Part shown: positions 10,519 to 22,186 of the stretch, one piece after another
Numbering within the stretch: the first letter of the stretch is position 1
How the letters are laid out: every line of letters begins with the position of its first letter
Assembly (NCBI RefSeq): GCF_000213175.1
Contig: NW_009799102.1
Span: forward strand, 900,509 to 964,508
DNA length: 64,000 nt
Source: Neurospora tetrasperma FGSC 2508
Lineage: Eukaryota; Ascomycota; Sordariomycetes; Sordariales; Sordariaceae
Direction of reading: 5' to 3'
Translations under genes and position numbers: made by a program
Notes under the pieces: generated by a model
What the model saw: the letters and a program-made list of their open reading frames with translations, nothing else
Told to the model about the DNA's origin: nothing
Database searches by the model: none

Positions 10519-12610
10519 GGTGCCGTTAGCGCCGGGTGCGAAGTTGTTCGAAATAGGTTCGTCGTGTTGACAGTGAGGATATGGTCGAAGATGACGAGCG
10601 GATCATGAACGTGTTGTAGAGACCGGCTTCGCCGTGCCACAACTGGGCAGTCGACGGAGTCGTGAATGAGGGGCTTGGTGCGTAGCGCTTGGAACGAAGG
10701 TCACACTTCTGGCCCCTGGCGATCGCGAATGTTTGTATCGATAAGGCTGGGGTTCACTTGCAGGGTTACTGCATCCCATCCGGGGTTATCGAAGGCAAAT
10801 GCAAGGCCGCAATTGATGCGCGTTGTCGCTGTGGTGCAGCTGTGCGTAGGCAGTTTCGTCGCTTATGCTTTGGCAAGGGGAAAGAGGCGTCGTGAAATTG
10901 GTGAGACGGACAGAACAGACTAGTTGGACAAGTATCGTGGGCTTAACATTCCTCGACTAGTGAGCGGATGGCGGAAGGTGAACGCTACACTCAACAACTG
11001 TTTTCTGACCGCAAGCCTAGGTAGGTAGACTAAAGAAACCTAGTTCGACTAGATGGCCAAGCGGTACGCTCGCACAACCGCCGTCGTTGGCGCAGCGTTT
11101 GCTCACGTTAGGGCGCGGGAAAGCCCTCTGCTGTCCGGGGGCGTTGGGGGCCGAAGAGAAGTGGTCGTCGTCCAAGTTGAGGGCAAATGTGAGGGCCCTA
11201 TGACGGGATCGATATAGTCAGTCAGCTTCGAAGACGGGTCGCCTTGTCCGTCAACAGTGTATGGGGGGGCCAATCGCGGCAGGAGGTCGTATTAGCTAGG
11301 TAGGTATCGGAACGGCAAAACACCACGTCAGATGATGGATGCTGTCGATTGATAAGTGAATTCCCGGGCTGGAGGGTTGCCCGTAGGAGGGAGGGGAAAA
11401 GGATAGGTGTGACAAGATGCGAGGCCGGCAGGCGCCAAGGACAGTCGCGGCTAGAAGAAAAGAGCTTTGCGAATGACTGACAAGCTCAATTCTCAACTTT
11501 TCGGTCAGGGTACGACGTCAAGAGCCGTTAGCCGGATATGACCAGGACTAAGTGTGGATCTGAAGAGATAGTAGTGTAGGTAAAGGGAGGAAAGCTGAAG
11601 GAAGAAAGTGCCTGGTCCTCGGAACGTCACCGAGGATTATCCCCAACCTCAAGGGCCCCCTTCCTTGGGCGGTGGGGAACGCGGATGGCGGTCACTAACC
11701 GAACATGTGCAAGGCTGCACTGTTACAGCGTTGGCATCCTTCAGCTTTCTTTCCTTGGTGGTAGTGTAGGTGACCAGGGGAACAGGCGGGATGGACAGTC
11801 AAAGTGGAGAAGTGGAAGTTGAGGTGAGCTCCGACTGATGGACATGAGCGAACGTCCATCTGAACTTTCAGATTCTCTTCAAGATTAAGATCAAAGTTAG
11901 GTACCAATCTCTATACACCTAGTGTATGTGTAATATAGCACTCGATTACCCCATCTCGGTTCTTCAACCCGGATTCTCACATGTCCAACCTTGGAACTTG
12001 TTACTCATTCATTGCCAGACTTCCACTCTAAAACTTGACCACAGTACCTAATCCCCATTAATCCAGGAAATTCAACCATGATGATGATCAGACCATCAGC
12101 TTGGGCCGTTTCAGTTCGGTGCCTGGCCATGACGTCCTTGATCCCTTTGCGCATCCAGACCAGTATTTCCGCTTGAGTAGTGAGACAATGGGCCATGATA
12201 GACTGAAACAAGTGCAGGGAGAGTTGGTCAGATTGTTTATGCCTCTTTCAGCAGGCAGCGGCATGGCAAGCAAGGGCCAAGGGGCCAGGCGGGAGAGGGG
12301 GGGCGGCCGATAGGGCTGGTATGGTCAAAGCTTCCAGCTGCTGCATGCAAAATCAGATCAATCAGATCCCGCCCGCCCGGCCTTCAGGTCCAGCCCCCCA
12401 TCAGCGGCCCCCCGGCAACCGCCCAACCACAAGCGCTTGGCGTCGGCAGGCTTCCACTTGTGGTGCCGCAGGCAATTCTGTTCCGCAGTAGGTAGCAACT
12501 GCACGTCACACAACAATTGACCAAACATCACAACCCAAACACACGGGAACCTCAAATCGCGACTGATCAACCATTGAACCAGCCAGAGAAAAAGATCTAC
12601 ACCCGCCATC
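10519..12610. other. Intergenic region between arrestin and PPIL3-type genes
   Basis: About 2.1 kb between divergent genes with no convincing coding sequence on either strand. Open frames are short and not protein-like. It probably holds both promoters. No repeat or RNA gene recognised. Confidence 0.55.
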
Positions 12611-13208
12611 ATGTCTGTAACACTCCACACAACACTCGGCGATCTCAAAATCGAAATCTTTTGCGAAAGCGTCCCCAAAACAGCAGAAGTACGTCCCTTT
12701 CCCTTTCCCTTTCCCTTCCCTTCCCCTCTCCACTCACGCGCAAAGGCACTCACAAGCTAACCTTCTCCTCTCCAATTCGCAGAACTTCCTAGCCCTCTGC
12801 GCCTCCGGCTACTACAACGCTTCCCCCTTCCACCGTATGATCCCTTCCTTCATGGTGCAAACCGGGGCACCCGCCAACCCTTCCCCGCCCGAGAACCCCA
12901 AGGGCGGCCGGTCCATTTACGGCCCGACCTTCGAAGACGAGATCCGGCCAGTGCTGCGACACAACGAGCGGGGCATCGTCAGCATGGCCAACAAGGGGCC
13001 CAACACCAACGGATCCCAATTCTTCATCTTGTTCGACAAGGCCCCGCATCTGGACGGGCTGAACACGGTGTTCGGGAAGCTGATTGGAGACGAGAGCTTG
13101 CAGACGCTGGCAAAGCTGGAGGGATTGGAGGTGGATAAGAAGAATCGGATCAAGGAGGAGGTGAGAATCGAGACGGTTACGGTGCATGCTAATCCGCTGG
13201 CCAAGTGA
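12611..13208 (+). CDS. Peptidyl-prolyl isomerase, cyclophilin PPIL3/Cyp10 type
   Basis: Exons 12611-12688 and 12783-13208 encode 167 residues, a bare cyclophilin domain. The intron starts GTACGT, ends TCGCAG, and holds a CCCTTT-type pyrimidine tandem (about 12694-12725). Cyclophilins isomerise X-Pro bonds; PPIL3-type members associate with the spliceosome. Seen: FHRMIPSFMVQTG with the catalytic Arg, NTNGSQFFILF, and HLDGLNTVFGKLIGD. The position of the usual cyclosporin-binding Trp is His (PHLDG), which normally means weak cyclosporin sensitivity. The insertion PANPSPPENPKGGRSIYG replaces the usual GDPTGTGxGG loop, as I recall for fungal members of this group. A second spliceosome-type cyclophilin, CWC27, lies 9 kb away. 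Confidence 0.93.
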
Positions 13209-14833
13209 AGAGATGAAAAATTGGGATTGGAGCTGGAGGTTGGGATGAAGACACGCCGGGCCAGCCAGTCGACTGGCTTACAACAACTATCCGAGACTGA
13301 GAGGGAAGGCGGATTCGGGCGGATTCGAGAAGCAATCGAGTACCGACATACCACACGAAGTGCCGCTGCTGCTGAGCGCCGCTCACAGAAGCGAACGAGA
13401 CGGGGAAGGAAAATCAAGCGGACAGCAACCGAATTCGGAAACCAAACGGCGAAAACGCTCTTACGCAACCGCACACACCACACCACCACACCAACCCTCA
13501 TTGACCTCTTACACCCGGACACTGATACATCCCTCAACATCTGTTGTCTACTCGCGCTGTCTGATCTCCCCACGCCGCGCCATGTATCGAAAGTGTTGTA
13601 CCGTCACAAGAGAGCAAGCAGCGGAGGACCACTACGCGCGTGCGGTGTGCGAAGTGCTGACCTTTTTACACAGGCGGCACGCTCTTGGTCTGCGTATCAG
13701 TGCCGCAACACTTTGAACTGCGAGCCTGGAGTCTTACTGGGTAGAAATTGATGACGACCGGACAACGTTCATCTCGCACCACAGCTCCTCTTACTCTCAC
13801 CTTCTCTCTGGCTCTCCCATCGGACTATCAATCGACCGGCGAGGAAGGGTGGTTGTGTAACATTCCAACGTCAGCTGTCGTGGTTTTGTTTGGTATCGGA
13901 GGCCTCTGTTATGGCTATGCCTCTATACGACCACGATGCGGCTGGTGGCTTCTGGATGAATATGCGACGATGAGAATTATGACGAATAACTTCTTGATGC
14001 GGTTATATACGACCTAAGCTGTGCTATGCTTTGCTAAGCTCAGCAAAGCAAAGCAAAGCTAAGCAATAGACTTCATGATTTTCAGAAGAGCTAGAAGGAC
14101 TAGGAGTGCTAGAAGGGATCAATAATTGCACCAAAGTCACACCACATGGACAAACAGTATAGCTACCTAGTGATGGATACGTAATCACGCACCCCTGAAC
14201 GAATAGCAAAATGAAGGATTCAATGATGAATATGAAGTATCATCACCACACAAAACCCGGATGTTCATGCATCCATAAAATCTAAATAAGATAGATAGTA
14301 CACACACAGGAACCAAACCAGAACCACAAACAAGAGTAGAGAGTATATGTAACATTCACCACACTCGAAGTAGGTGAACAAGAAAAGTGATAAAAGAGGA
14401 TAAAGTAATAAAAGAGAAATAAGGAAAGTGAGTGTATCGTTCAGACAAGTAATGATAACCGATCCTTCTCTTCTTCTTTCTCTACCCACTCACTCACTCT
14501 AGTACCTTACACGGTTATTTACTACTGGATCCCTTTTCTTGCTGTAAGCCGTCTCAACCGACCAACCGACCGACCGACCGACGGACCAACTCCTCATGCA
14601 CCGGCACTGATTTAACCACCTAACAATATCATCATTTTTTTTTCTCTCTTTGCTTTCTCTTCCAATGAAACCCTCTAACGTAACATATGCCTACGACTAT
14701 CTTTCCCCGCCATCGTTATTTTTCTCTTTGCTGCCTTGGTTTTTTTCTGCTCTTTCACCCAAAACCTTCACCAGGCCATAAAAAGCAAATCATTCCAAAG
14801 CAACAACAACAACAACAAACAAAAAAAAAACCA
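13209..14833. other. Intergenic region with a small hairpin
   Basis: Spacer between convergent genes. A frame of 176 codons at 13221-13751 lacks protein-like composition and is dismissed. A foldback GCTTTGCT-AAGCTC-AGCAAAGC lies near 14027-14048, inside a longer GCAAA/GCTAA-rich stretch (14014-14068). A GACC/GACCAACC run lies near 14560-14588. No gene seen. Confidence 0.5.
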
Positions 14834-15247
14834 TCAATTTTCTAAACCCGACTGCTGTTCTTGACGCGTGGGTGTCGTCTGAGTCTGCGTATTATTGGTA
14901 TACGGCCATCCAGGTAGATTTGCTCTAAACACGTCCGAAGGGGATGCCATCCTAGGAGGAGGAGGCACCGGCATCTGCTGAGTGGGACTGAGAGAGTTCC
15001 GCTGCTGCTGCTGCTGCTGCTGGTGGTGGTGGGTTCGGTGATGTTGGTTTTCATGATGGTGATGGTGATGATGATGAGGAGGAGGAGGAGTTCCCGGAGA
15101 AATGTGACGAGGCTGATGAGAATTCCTTAATGGAGAAGGAGACAAAATGGAAGGAGGCTGATGATGGGAAGAAGAAGAAGAAGAAGCATAAGAAGCATAG
15201 GAAGCGGCGGAAACAACAGATGAAGAAGAGTTACGATCTCCGGGATT
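14834..15247 (-). other. In-frame open extension after the hsf1 stop codon
   Basis: Directly after the hsf1 TAG (15250-15248) the same frame stays open for 137 more codons until a TGA at 14836-14834. The encoded text is Ser, Pro, His, Gln and Asn-rich, with a His run, a Gln run, and ordered bits such as MASPSDVFRANLPGWPY. This resembles the C-terminal half of fungal HSF proteins, not random translation. It could be reached by stop-codon readthrough or by a weak phase-0 splice (GTCAAC donor at 15343 to the AG of the TAG itself; 96 bp). It could also be the remains of a longer ancestral C-terminus, or chance. Confidence 0.5.
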
Positions 15248-17703
15248 CTAGCCCTTCCTCCGCCTCTTCGGATCGCGCTCAGGGCTTTCCAAATCGTTCT
15301 TGTTAATCTCCTCCGTTGCAGCCGAGGGGGAGGGGGTGTTGACAGGGGAGTTGTGCTCGAATATCCTTCCCGAGTCGAACCCGCCGCCGGGGACGGAGAG
15401 GCCGCCAGTGTTGGAGGTGCCGGCTGTTGTGGCAGTACCACCGTTGGGAGTGGGGGTGGCGCCGGTGTGAGTAGGGTTCGTCAGATCGAAGCCGTCGTCG
15501 AGATTGAAGTTGAAGTCGCCAGTGCCGTCACCGGTTCCGTTGGCGCCGGGTAGCCCGGAAAACTCGTAGGCAGGATCGGAAAAGGCGTTGTCGTTGAGGT
15601 ATTGCTCAATGTCAGTGCTGTCAAAGTAGCCGGCAGCGCTGTTAGGGTTGCCGTGCTCGTCGAGACCGGGGATGCGACCGGAGGGGCTCAACGGACCGAG
15701 CAAGCTCGTAAGTCGATCGATCTGGCTGGCTTGTTCCTCCTGGAGCCGTTGAAGGGCGTCTAGCTCCTCGTGGGAGTAGCTGGGGAATGGTGGCGGCGGC
15801 GGCATGGAGCCGAGGGCAGGAGAAAGTGTGTTGGGTGCAGTGTGGTTGGGGACGACAGGGGTAGGTGGAGCGGCAGCAGCAGCAGTGGTAACAGGTACCG
15901 TGGGGATAGTGGAAACTGGCGGCATCGTAGCCGTTGGGGTAGGTACCGTAGGGCTTGGGGCCGGTGACGAACCGTTAGTCGAGGGAAGGTTTCCGGCCAT
16001 GATGCTGAGCATTTTGTTGCGCTGGTCGTTGCTCAGGGCATTCACATGCGTCTTGGTCGCCATATCTGGCAGGTCAACACCTCCCGAGGCGCTCACAGCA
16101 TTCGTGTCCTGAATGAGCTTCATCATCCCCTCCTGAGGGTTGTTTTGTAGCTCATTCTTCATGAATGTGGAAGATGGGCTGTCTCCCGGCGTTGTGTCGA
16201 AGAGTTCTGTGACGGAACCCATCTGCTGCGCTTGATATTGGGGATGGACCGGGGCAGGAGAGGCTGATGAGGCAAGCGAGTGCACCTTGGCTACACCCTG
16301 CTGGGGGATAGGGGGCAGGAGACGCTGTTGACGCTTCGGTGTTCCCATGGACGTATTGTTGTGGACCTGATGGTTGACGAAGCCGCCGAGGTCAACCACA
16401 TTTGCCTGGGGCATTTGATTCTGATTGTGAACCTGCGCGTTAGGAATGATACTTGCCAAGAGATCCTGCACGCTCTGCGTCCCTCCTTGCTCCTCCAGCG
16501 ACTTTCGGAATACGTTGGCAAGAAAGTTAAGAATGGCGTTAATCGAATTCTCGTGACGTTCATGCTGGTTCTGAAATGTGAGGGCCTGCTGGAATAAGGT
16601 CGTATGTTCAGCTCGAATCTTTTGTAGCAAGCTGGAGATGGCAACCTGTTGCTGTTGTAGCCGATCTAGTTGAGACTTGACTGCTACCAGGTCCTTCTTG
16701 TGTAACGGGCCAACCTCACCAGCACCCGAAGAACCACGTCCGACTTGGGCTGACGAGTAATTTTGACCAGCGTATGGGTCTTCGCCACCGGCATCCTCCT
16801 CGCTATCCGCCTCTCCCTCGGCCTTGGGCGTAGTTTTGTTTGGCTTGTTTCCCTTTCCTCCACTCTTGGGTTTGTTGATCAGCCATAGAAGGTTGGGGTG
16901 ACCGCGCCTAAAGTAAGGATTGTAATACTCGCTTGGGCTCTTGTTCTTTCTTTCAGATGCCTTCATCGAGTTATCCGAAAGGCCTACTCGCTTATGGAAG
17001 CCATACATGTTGAGCTGCCGCACAAAGGAGGCATAGTTGTTGTGTTTGAAAAGCTCCGGGATGAGGGTCTTGGCGAACTCATCTTCATCAAGGACGATGA
17101 AAGAGTCACCCTTATCAGACCAGCGAATGAGATCCGTGTTCCGGGACTCATCCAAGAAGCTGAGCACATGACAAGGTTAGTGTACTGTATATATACTTTT
17201 GAATCATATGGGTTAGGGTAATAACAAACACACCTGCTCAGTTTCTGGACGAAAGGCGGGATCTGCTTTCTTTTGGCCTGCGCTTCCCGCTTGGCACGCT
17301 GCGCCATCTCTTCGAGGCGCTCAATGTTGTCGTGCTCGTCCATTGGAGGCACGTTATGCCCCAGGGGATAGGCAGCATCGTCACTAAATGAGGCCCAGGT
17401 GTCGGCCGCCCCGTTGAACTGATTGGTAGTGACAAGGGCCCGACTTGGCGGGCGCCGCGCGAGGGCAGTGGAAGGTGCTGGAATAGGCTGCGGAAACGGT
17501 GCTTGCGTGGAGATCATTCCAAACGAGTTGAGAGGTGCCGCTGCTGCGTCTGGGGGATTATTCCACCGGAACACCTGATCCGCTGGAGCGGGAGTGAACT
17601 GTTGCTGCATCTGCTGAAGAGGAAGGGGCACAACAGGCGAGGCGCCCGGGGCCGGTCTCTTTCTCGGGTTAGGAGAAGACATGGCGGCGTAAGACGGAAG
17701 CAT
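15248..17703 (-). CDS. hsf1: Heat shock transcription factor HSF1
   Basis: Exons 17703-17234 and 17159-15248 give 793 residues. An ATG 21 bp inside (17682, MSSPNPRKRP) is an equally good start. The intron has a GTGTGT donor, an ACTAAC branch site and a CTCAG acceptor. The DNA-binding winged helix spans ~147-255 (PPFVQKLSSFLDES, then FKHNNYASFVRQLNMYGFHKR, then FRRGHPNLLWLINKPK). An oligomerisation coiled coil at ~314-376 carries regular heptads. The long C-terminus is Pro, Ser and Thr-rich with a Gln-rich stretch and an acidic DIEQYLND segment likely used for activation. It ends in a basic KRRRKG cluster. The protein acts as a nuclear trimer on GAA/TTC heat shock elements. I found no clear heat shock element in its own upstream region. 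An in-frame extension follows the stop. Confidence 0.95.
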
Positions 17704-20560
17704 GCGCTCGAGATGGTACGACGAGACGGTTTACTAGGAAAGCCACTACGGCGCAAAAATGGTTGATGTTGAAAGGCGCGGTAGACGATGGGGCTGCCTA
17801 CTAACGACTTGTCGATGTAGGATATTGGTCTGGTCTCTCGTGATATTGGGCGTACAAGCTGGGCGATACTGTCCAAAAGTTGTACGTATCGTGGGTATCG
17901 ACAGGAAAACCAGACCAACAGATACGATCGCGGGGAAGCGGAGTGTTAAGGGGTCCTGCTCAGACTGGAGAAGGATAAGAAGAGATTGGAGATTGTTGGT
18001 CCTAGGGAAGCACACAGAACGATGCGGGCGTTATATACCCTGCAGCGGTTTTGAAATGTCGCGATCAAAGGATACCAAAGACTCTCAGCCTCTTTCTGGG
18101 GGCGAAGGGCGAAAGTGTAAGCGAATCTGCGTCTAGTAACGATCAAAAGTGGTGGTTGACGACCGACAAGGACGCCGTGAAGGAGGCTGTTTGTCGCACG
18201 TCGATTCTCTTTCAAGCCCCCACCGGAGTGCAGGAAATGGCCTGGGATAATTGACGATTGTTTCTGACAGAGCAGCACTGCAGGCGTAGACAGTACAATG
18301 GTCCAATGCGCGCGGGTCTTGTTTCTTGTTGTCGAGGTCCTCGCTGGAGATATTTGATGATTTGTTGGATTTTTGGTTTTTTTTGTTTTTCTGATTTTTT
18401 TTTTTGGCTTGTAATTTCAGGCGCTGGCTTCAACGACAACAGCCAACCTTGTCTGTGTTGTTTTTCAGTTACCCAACTGAACACCACCAAATAAAGACTC
18501 TTGTCGTCCCGCCTTGTATCCTGTCAATGTCTCTCTCACACAATCTCTCTCTGGTCCCCAGTCGCGCAATGATCCCTTCTTCAGATGATTTGGTCCGTGT
18601 CCTGTCTTCGGCCGGCCAAAGCTGGGCGGGGAAGAGGTCGTGGGGGATCGGATCCCGGAGTTGGGCGTTCTGAAAATGCTCGAGTAATGCAAACTGCGGA
18701 ATCGCGGTAGCGGGCGGGACGCTGGGTGGCCGTGTCCGTGGACGGGGTAGTGGATGGATGGTCCGGAAAGGGGATCGGACGTTGGCTCGAGGCGGCAGTG
18801 GTGGTGGTGGTGGTCGTCGTCGTCGGTAGTGAACGCAAAACAGCGAAAAGCCGCGGAGTGGTACGGGCAGCAAGCAAGCAAGCAAGCAAGCAACTCGACA
18901 GAGTGGAAGCTGATGTGAGCGAGGTTAGGTCGTTCGGCGATTCCGAGTCCGTCCGTGATCCGTCGGGGGTTTGGGGACTTTGTATGACGAGAAAGACGTG
19001 ACGTTGAAGAACTAAGCCGGCCTGCCGTTGGTTGTTAGTGATGATGTGTGTCGTCTCTCGAGATTGGATCGTTCGGCGGAGCATGCAACAGCGTGATGGC
19101 GGCGGCAGGTGCGCTGGAATGGTGTGAACTCTGGGCTACTGTAGCACAGTATGGTAGCATCCGCACCCAATGCTCCAGCCGAGCCCAAGTCCAGCGCCAG
19201 CTTCCACTTTGGTGAAACGATTTCACTGATCGCTCGATCGATGGCAGCTGTTAGCACTGTCCGTCCAATCACCTGTCTTGGAGATAAGGGAAATGCCACT
19301 CTAAACGTGGGGTCTATCCGTGCCAATTGCTCCGGCGTCGCTTTCTTGGCGGGTCCCTTTTTGCCGTGACCTTTGAGGTTCTCACCAAGAGAAAAAAAAA
19401 ATTGTCTCTTGTCCGTGAAAAGCCCGACCCGACACCGACACCGACGCACAGGATACGTTACCTACCTACCTGCCAGGGAGACAAGCGAGCGCGGGACCTG
19501 CTCCGGGACGAGATCCGCTAGGAGCATGTTTCCCGGCTGTGATGTATCACATACCAAAAGCTACCTATCCGAACGGAAACCCATTATGTAGTTACCACCG
19601 ACACTTGTTGTATTGTATTGTCTTCACAATGAGATCTGTCCATAACTATTAGACGGACTCAGTTACCTAGCTACTTGGTCAATCTGATAACTCCAATCTC
19701 AGCTTCATCAATGACAATTGTCAAAGCAAGTGGCCGTGGTTCATGCCAATAACCGGAGGTGCAGCATAATGGCTCGGGGTTTCTTTCTTCGGCCATGTCA
19801 CTTAGACGAGCTAGCATGAGGAGCTCTGACAAAGCCTTGAATTGCAAAGCTGCCTGTGAATCGAGCTTTGAGCCTGTGAATCGAGGTAGCAGTAATGGGT
19901 AAGTAACAAGTGGAAGCCCAGCAGGCCCAGCCGTCCAATCCAAACACGGGTTGTTGTCAAGGGCTTGCCGGCATGGTCATGTACTTGACCCTATCGTCAG
20001 GTCTTGGCACCCCGGCCTTTTCTCCATGGAACCTTTCCATGAGCATCTACAGGATACTTTTTGCATGAGCACGATATGGATCCCCATGGCCGTTTCCTTC
20101 TTTTCCCCTTCTTCCGTCTTCTCTTCAAGTCTTTGGCGATGGAGTTGAGAGCTGAGGGGCTTCCCAAGGGTATGGAACAAGGTGTCCTTCAAGACGGTTG
20201 ATATATCGGGCCATGTAACTGTTAGTGTTTGTTAGTGCATTTCGGCAGCCAACAGAAATGCACTAGCTCCAAGCCTCAGAAACGTCACCCAATGGCTCTT
20301 GAACCGTGGCAATTGGTGGGTACGGGGTACATAAGCTTATCTTTTCATGGGAAAGGTTTGACACCTTCGGAATGAATGCCGTCAAGTGCGAGTGGTCAGA
20401 GTCTTTGAGAAACGTTGAGGGTATCATTTGGGTTGGCTATTCTACAAACTAGACGTACATACGCACACTTTCATCACACCGTTCTTGAGCTACAGGTAGC
20501 AATATGGAATATGACAGAACCAACAAAGAGACCAAGGACGGAGGCAACTTATCCGCTAAA
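17704..20560. other. Region upstream of hsf1
   Basis: About 2.9 kb, mostly without coding sequence; it must hold the hsf1 promoter and leader and the 3' end of cwc27. It includes AGCA/AGCAAGCA repeats near 18870-18891, a GTG/GTC run near 18798-18826, T-rich patches near 18360-18410, and a possible gene fragment at 19210-19386. The other open frames are GC-driven and not protein-like. Confidence 0.5.
19210..19386 (-). pseudogene. Possible fragment resembling the Not1 (CCR4-NOT) scaffold
   Basis: A minus-strand frame with no ATG reads GHGKKGPAKKATPEQLARID, then FRVAFPLSPRQVIGRTVLTA and AIDRAISEIVSP. The AIDRAISEIVSP part resembles, from memory, the AxxRAVxEIxxPV segment of the Not1 TTP-binding region. 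The resemblance stops abruptly after SP and the frame continues as unrelated text. A partial gene duplication is possible, but the match is short. It could also be an unrelated small exon or chance. Confidence 0.3.
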
Positions 20561-22186
20561 TCAGTATCGGTCCCGTCTTCCCCGGTCCCAAGCTCTTGAA
20601 GAGCCTCCCGTCTTAGCATCTCGGGTGGCCTTTTTCTCCTCTTTGAGCGTCCTAGCTTTCGCCAGAGGATCAATAACCACCAACTCTTCCTCCGCCTTCT
20701 TCCGGTAACTGAGGTCTTTCCCGAGCTTGTCAGCAGCAAAACTCAACTTGTGAGACATCCAACCTTCATCACCGCTATCCTCATTGTCCTCCACCTTGTC
20801 CCAGGCCTTGCAGCTTTGACAGTTAGCAATGAAGTGAAGATCGCACACTTTTTCCTCGTCTGCTTGACCGTCTTGTTCGCCATTCTCTACATCTGGATTC
20901 ACCGCAGGCTGGGCCGCATTCTTCTCTGGTGGAGCCGTCTCAATCTTGGCCTTGAAAGACTTGAGCAGGTCCAAAGCTTCTTGCTCTTCCCGGGTGGGAT
21001 TGTTACTTGCACCTGGCCGGCGCTTTCTCCCGCGGATGGCTGTATCCGGGATCAGTTGCTCCAGAGCCGACTTCTTCTTCTCCTGCTTTACTGGCTCTGA
21101 ATGGATCGTCCTTTTCATTGACGCTTTGAGTGCCGCAATCTCTTCATTCGTCTTTTCAAGGAGGGACTTCTTCTTGGGTTTTTCAGGTTCTGGGCTCGAA
21201 TGCTCGCTGTAGTGCTTCTTGGGCAGCTGCTCTTTCTTCTGAGCAACCGGCAGTGGGCTTAGACTCCTCCTGCTTTCTTTTACTGGTTTTGGCTCTGGCT
21301 TTTCTTCCCGTTTTGGTACATCCTTTGCCACTGGTTTGGCGTCCTTTTTGGCAAATGACTTTTTCGAGGCGCTTTGCTTGCTTGAATCGTCTTGGTCAAG
21401 ATCCGCCACGATCCTGGTATCAAACTTGGGTTTCTTGGGAAGAGGAAGCTCTTCTCCATCCTCATCACCGACCTCGTCTCCAAAGCTGAGTAGCTGCTTG
21501 CCGCCTTTCCTCTTCTTTTGCTTCTTCTCGGCGGGAGTGGGCCTAGAAATTTGTTGTGGTCTGGGTTTCTTCTCCCTCTTCTGCATGTCATCGAAGGGGT
21601 TGATGAGGATCTCGATACGCGTGATCTGGATGGGATATAGGGGCCGCTCACCGCCCTCTTCCACCTCGGCCTCTCCGATCTTTGCCAAGTTGTAAATCGT
21701 GTCGCCGGCCACTCGACCGAACATGGTGTTTTTCCCCGTCAGCTCGTCCGCCTTGCCGAGCGTAAAGAAGAACTGACTGCTGTTGGTGTTTGGTGCCCCT
21801 TCGTTCGCCATACCCAAGAGACCTCTGCGGTTGAACTTGAGACGCGAGTGGAACTCGTCCTTGAAATTGACGCCATGAGGTCCCGCATTCTTTCCCCTTC
21901 TCTGGTCCATCGGCCATGGGTCGAGGTCACCGCTGAGCGCGCCATTATCGTAGATCGACTCTCCTCCATGACCGGTGCCGCTGGGATCACCACCTTGAAC
22001 GATAAAACCAGGGATCAGGCGGTGGAAGATGGTGTTGTCGTAGTAACCGTCGAGTGCAAGCTGCAGGAAGTTTCGGCATGTCAATGGTGTTTGCTTCGCG
22101 AATAACTCGACGGCAATCTCGCCCTGTGTTGTGTGAATAATCGCAGATGCCGTCGGTTGCGGCTCGAGGTTGTAGATGGCCGACAT
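20561..22186 (-). CDS. cwc27: Spliceosomal cyclophilin CWC27
   Basis: Single exon, 541 residues, ATG at 22186. CWC27 joins activated spliceosomes (with CWC22 in known structures). The cyclophilin domain covers ~1-195: LTCRNFLQLALDGYYDNTIF, FHRLIPGFIVQGGDPSGTG, then the family's long loop with DLDPWPMDQRRGKNAGPHG, and NTNSSQFFFTLGKADELTG. The cyclosporin-site Trp is replaced by Glu (ADELTG), as in other CWC27 proteins, so isomerase activity is probably low. The remainder is Lys/Glu-rich and disordered, with KKPKFDTRI near 260 and a closing segment with CDLHFIANCQSCKAWD. Vma-2 is transcribed away from it across an ~810-bp spacer. Confidence 0.95.
   Translation of the reverse strand: MSAIYNLEPQPTASAIIHTTQGEIAVELFAKQTPLTCRNFLQLALDGYYDNTIFHRLIPGFIVQGGDPSGTGHGGESIYDNGALSGDLDPWPMDQRRGKNAGPHGVNFKDEFHSRLKFNRRGLLGMANEGAPNTNSSQFFFTLGKADELTGKNTMFGRVAGDTIYNLAKIGEAEVEEGGERPLYPIQITRIEILINPFDDMQKREKKPRPQQISRPTPAEKKQKKRKGGKQLLSFGDEVGDEDGEELPLPKKPKFDTRIVADLDQDDSSKQSASKKSFAKKDAKPVAKDVPKREEKPEPKPVKESRRSLSPLPVAQKKEQLPKKHYSEHSSPEPEKPKKKSLLEKTNEEIAALKASMKRTIHSEPVKQEKKKSALEQLIPDTAIRGRKRRPGASNNPTREEQEALDLLKSFKAKIETAPPEKNAAQPAVNPDVENGEQDGQADEEKVCDLHFIANCQSCKAWDKVEDNEDSGDEGWMSHKLSFAADKLGKDLSYRKKAEEELVVIDPLAKARTLKEEKKATRDAKTGGSSRAWDRGRRDRY

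Noticed and set aside
13221-13751. 176-codon frame after the PPIL3-type gene
   Set aside because: Arg/Thr/His-rich text without conserved features; likely 3' flank.
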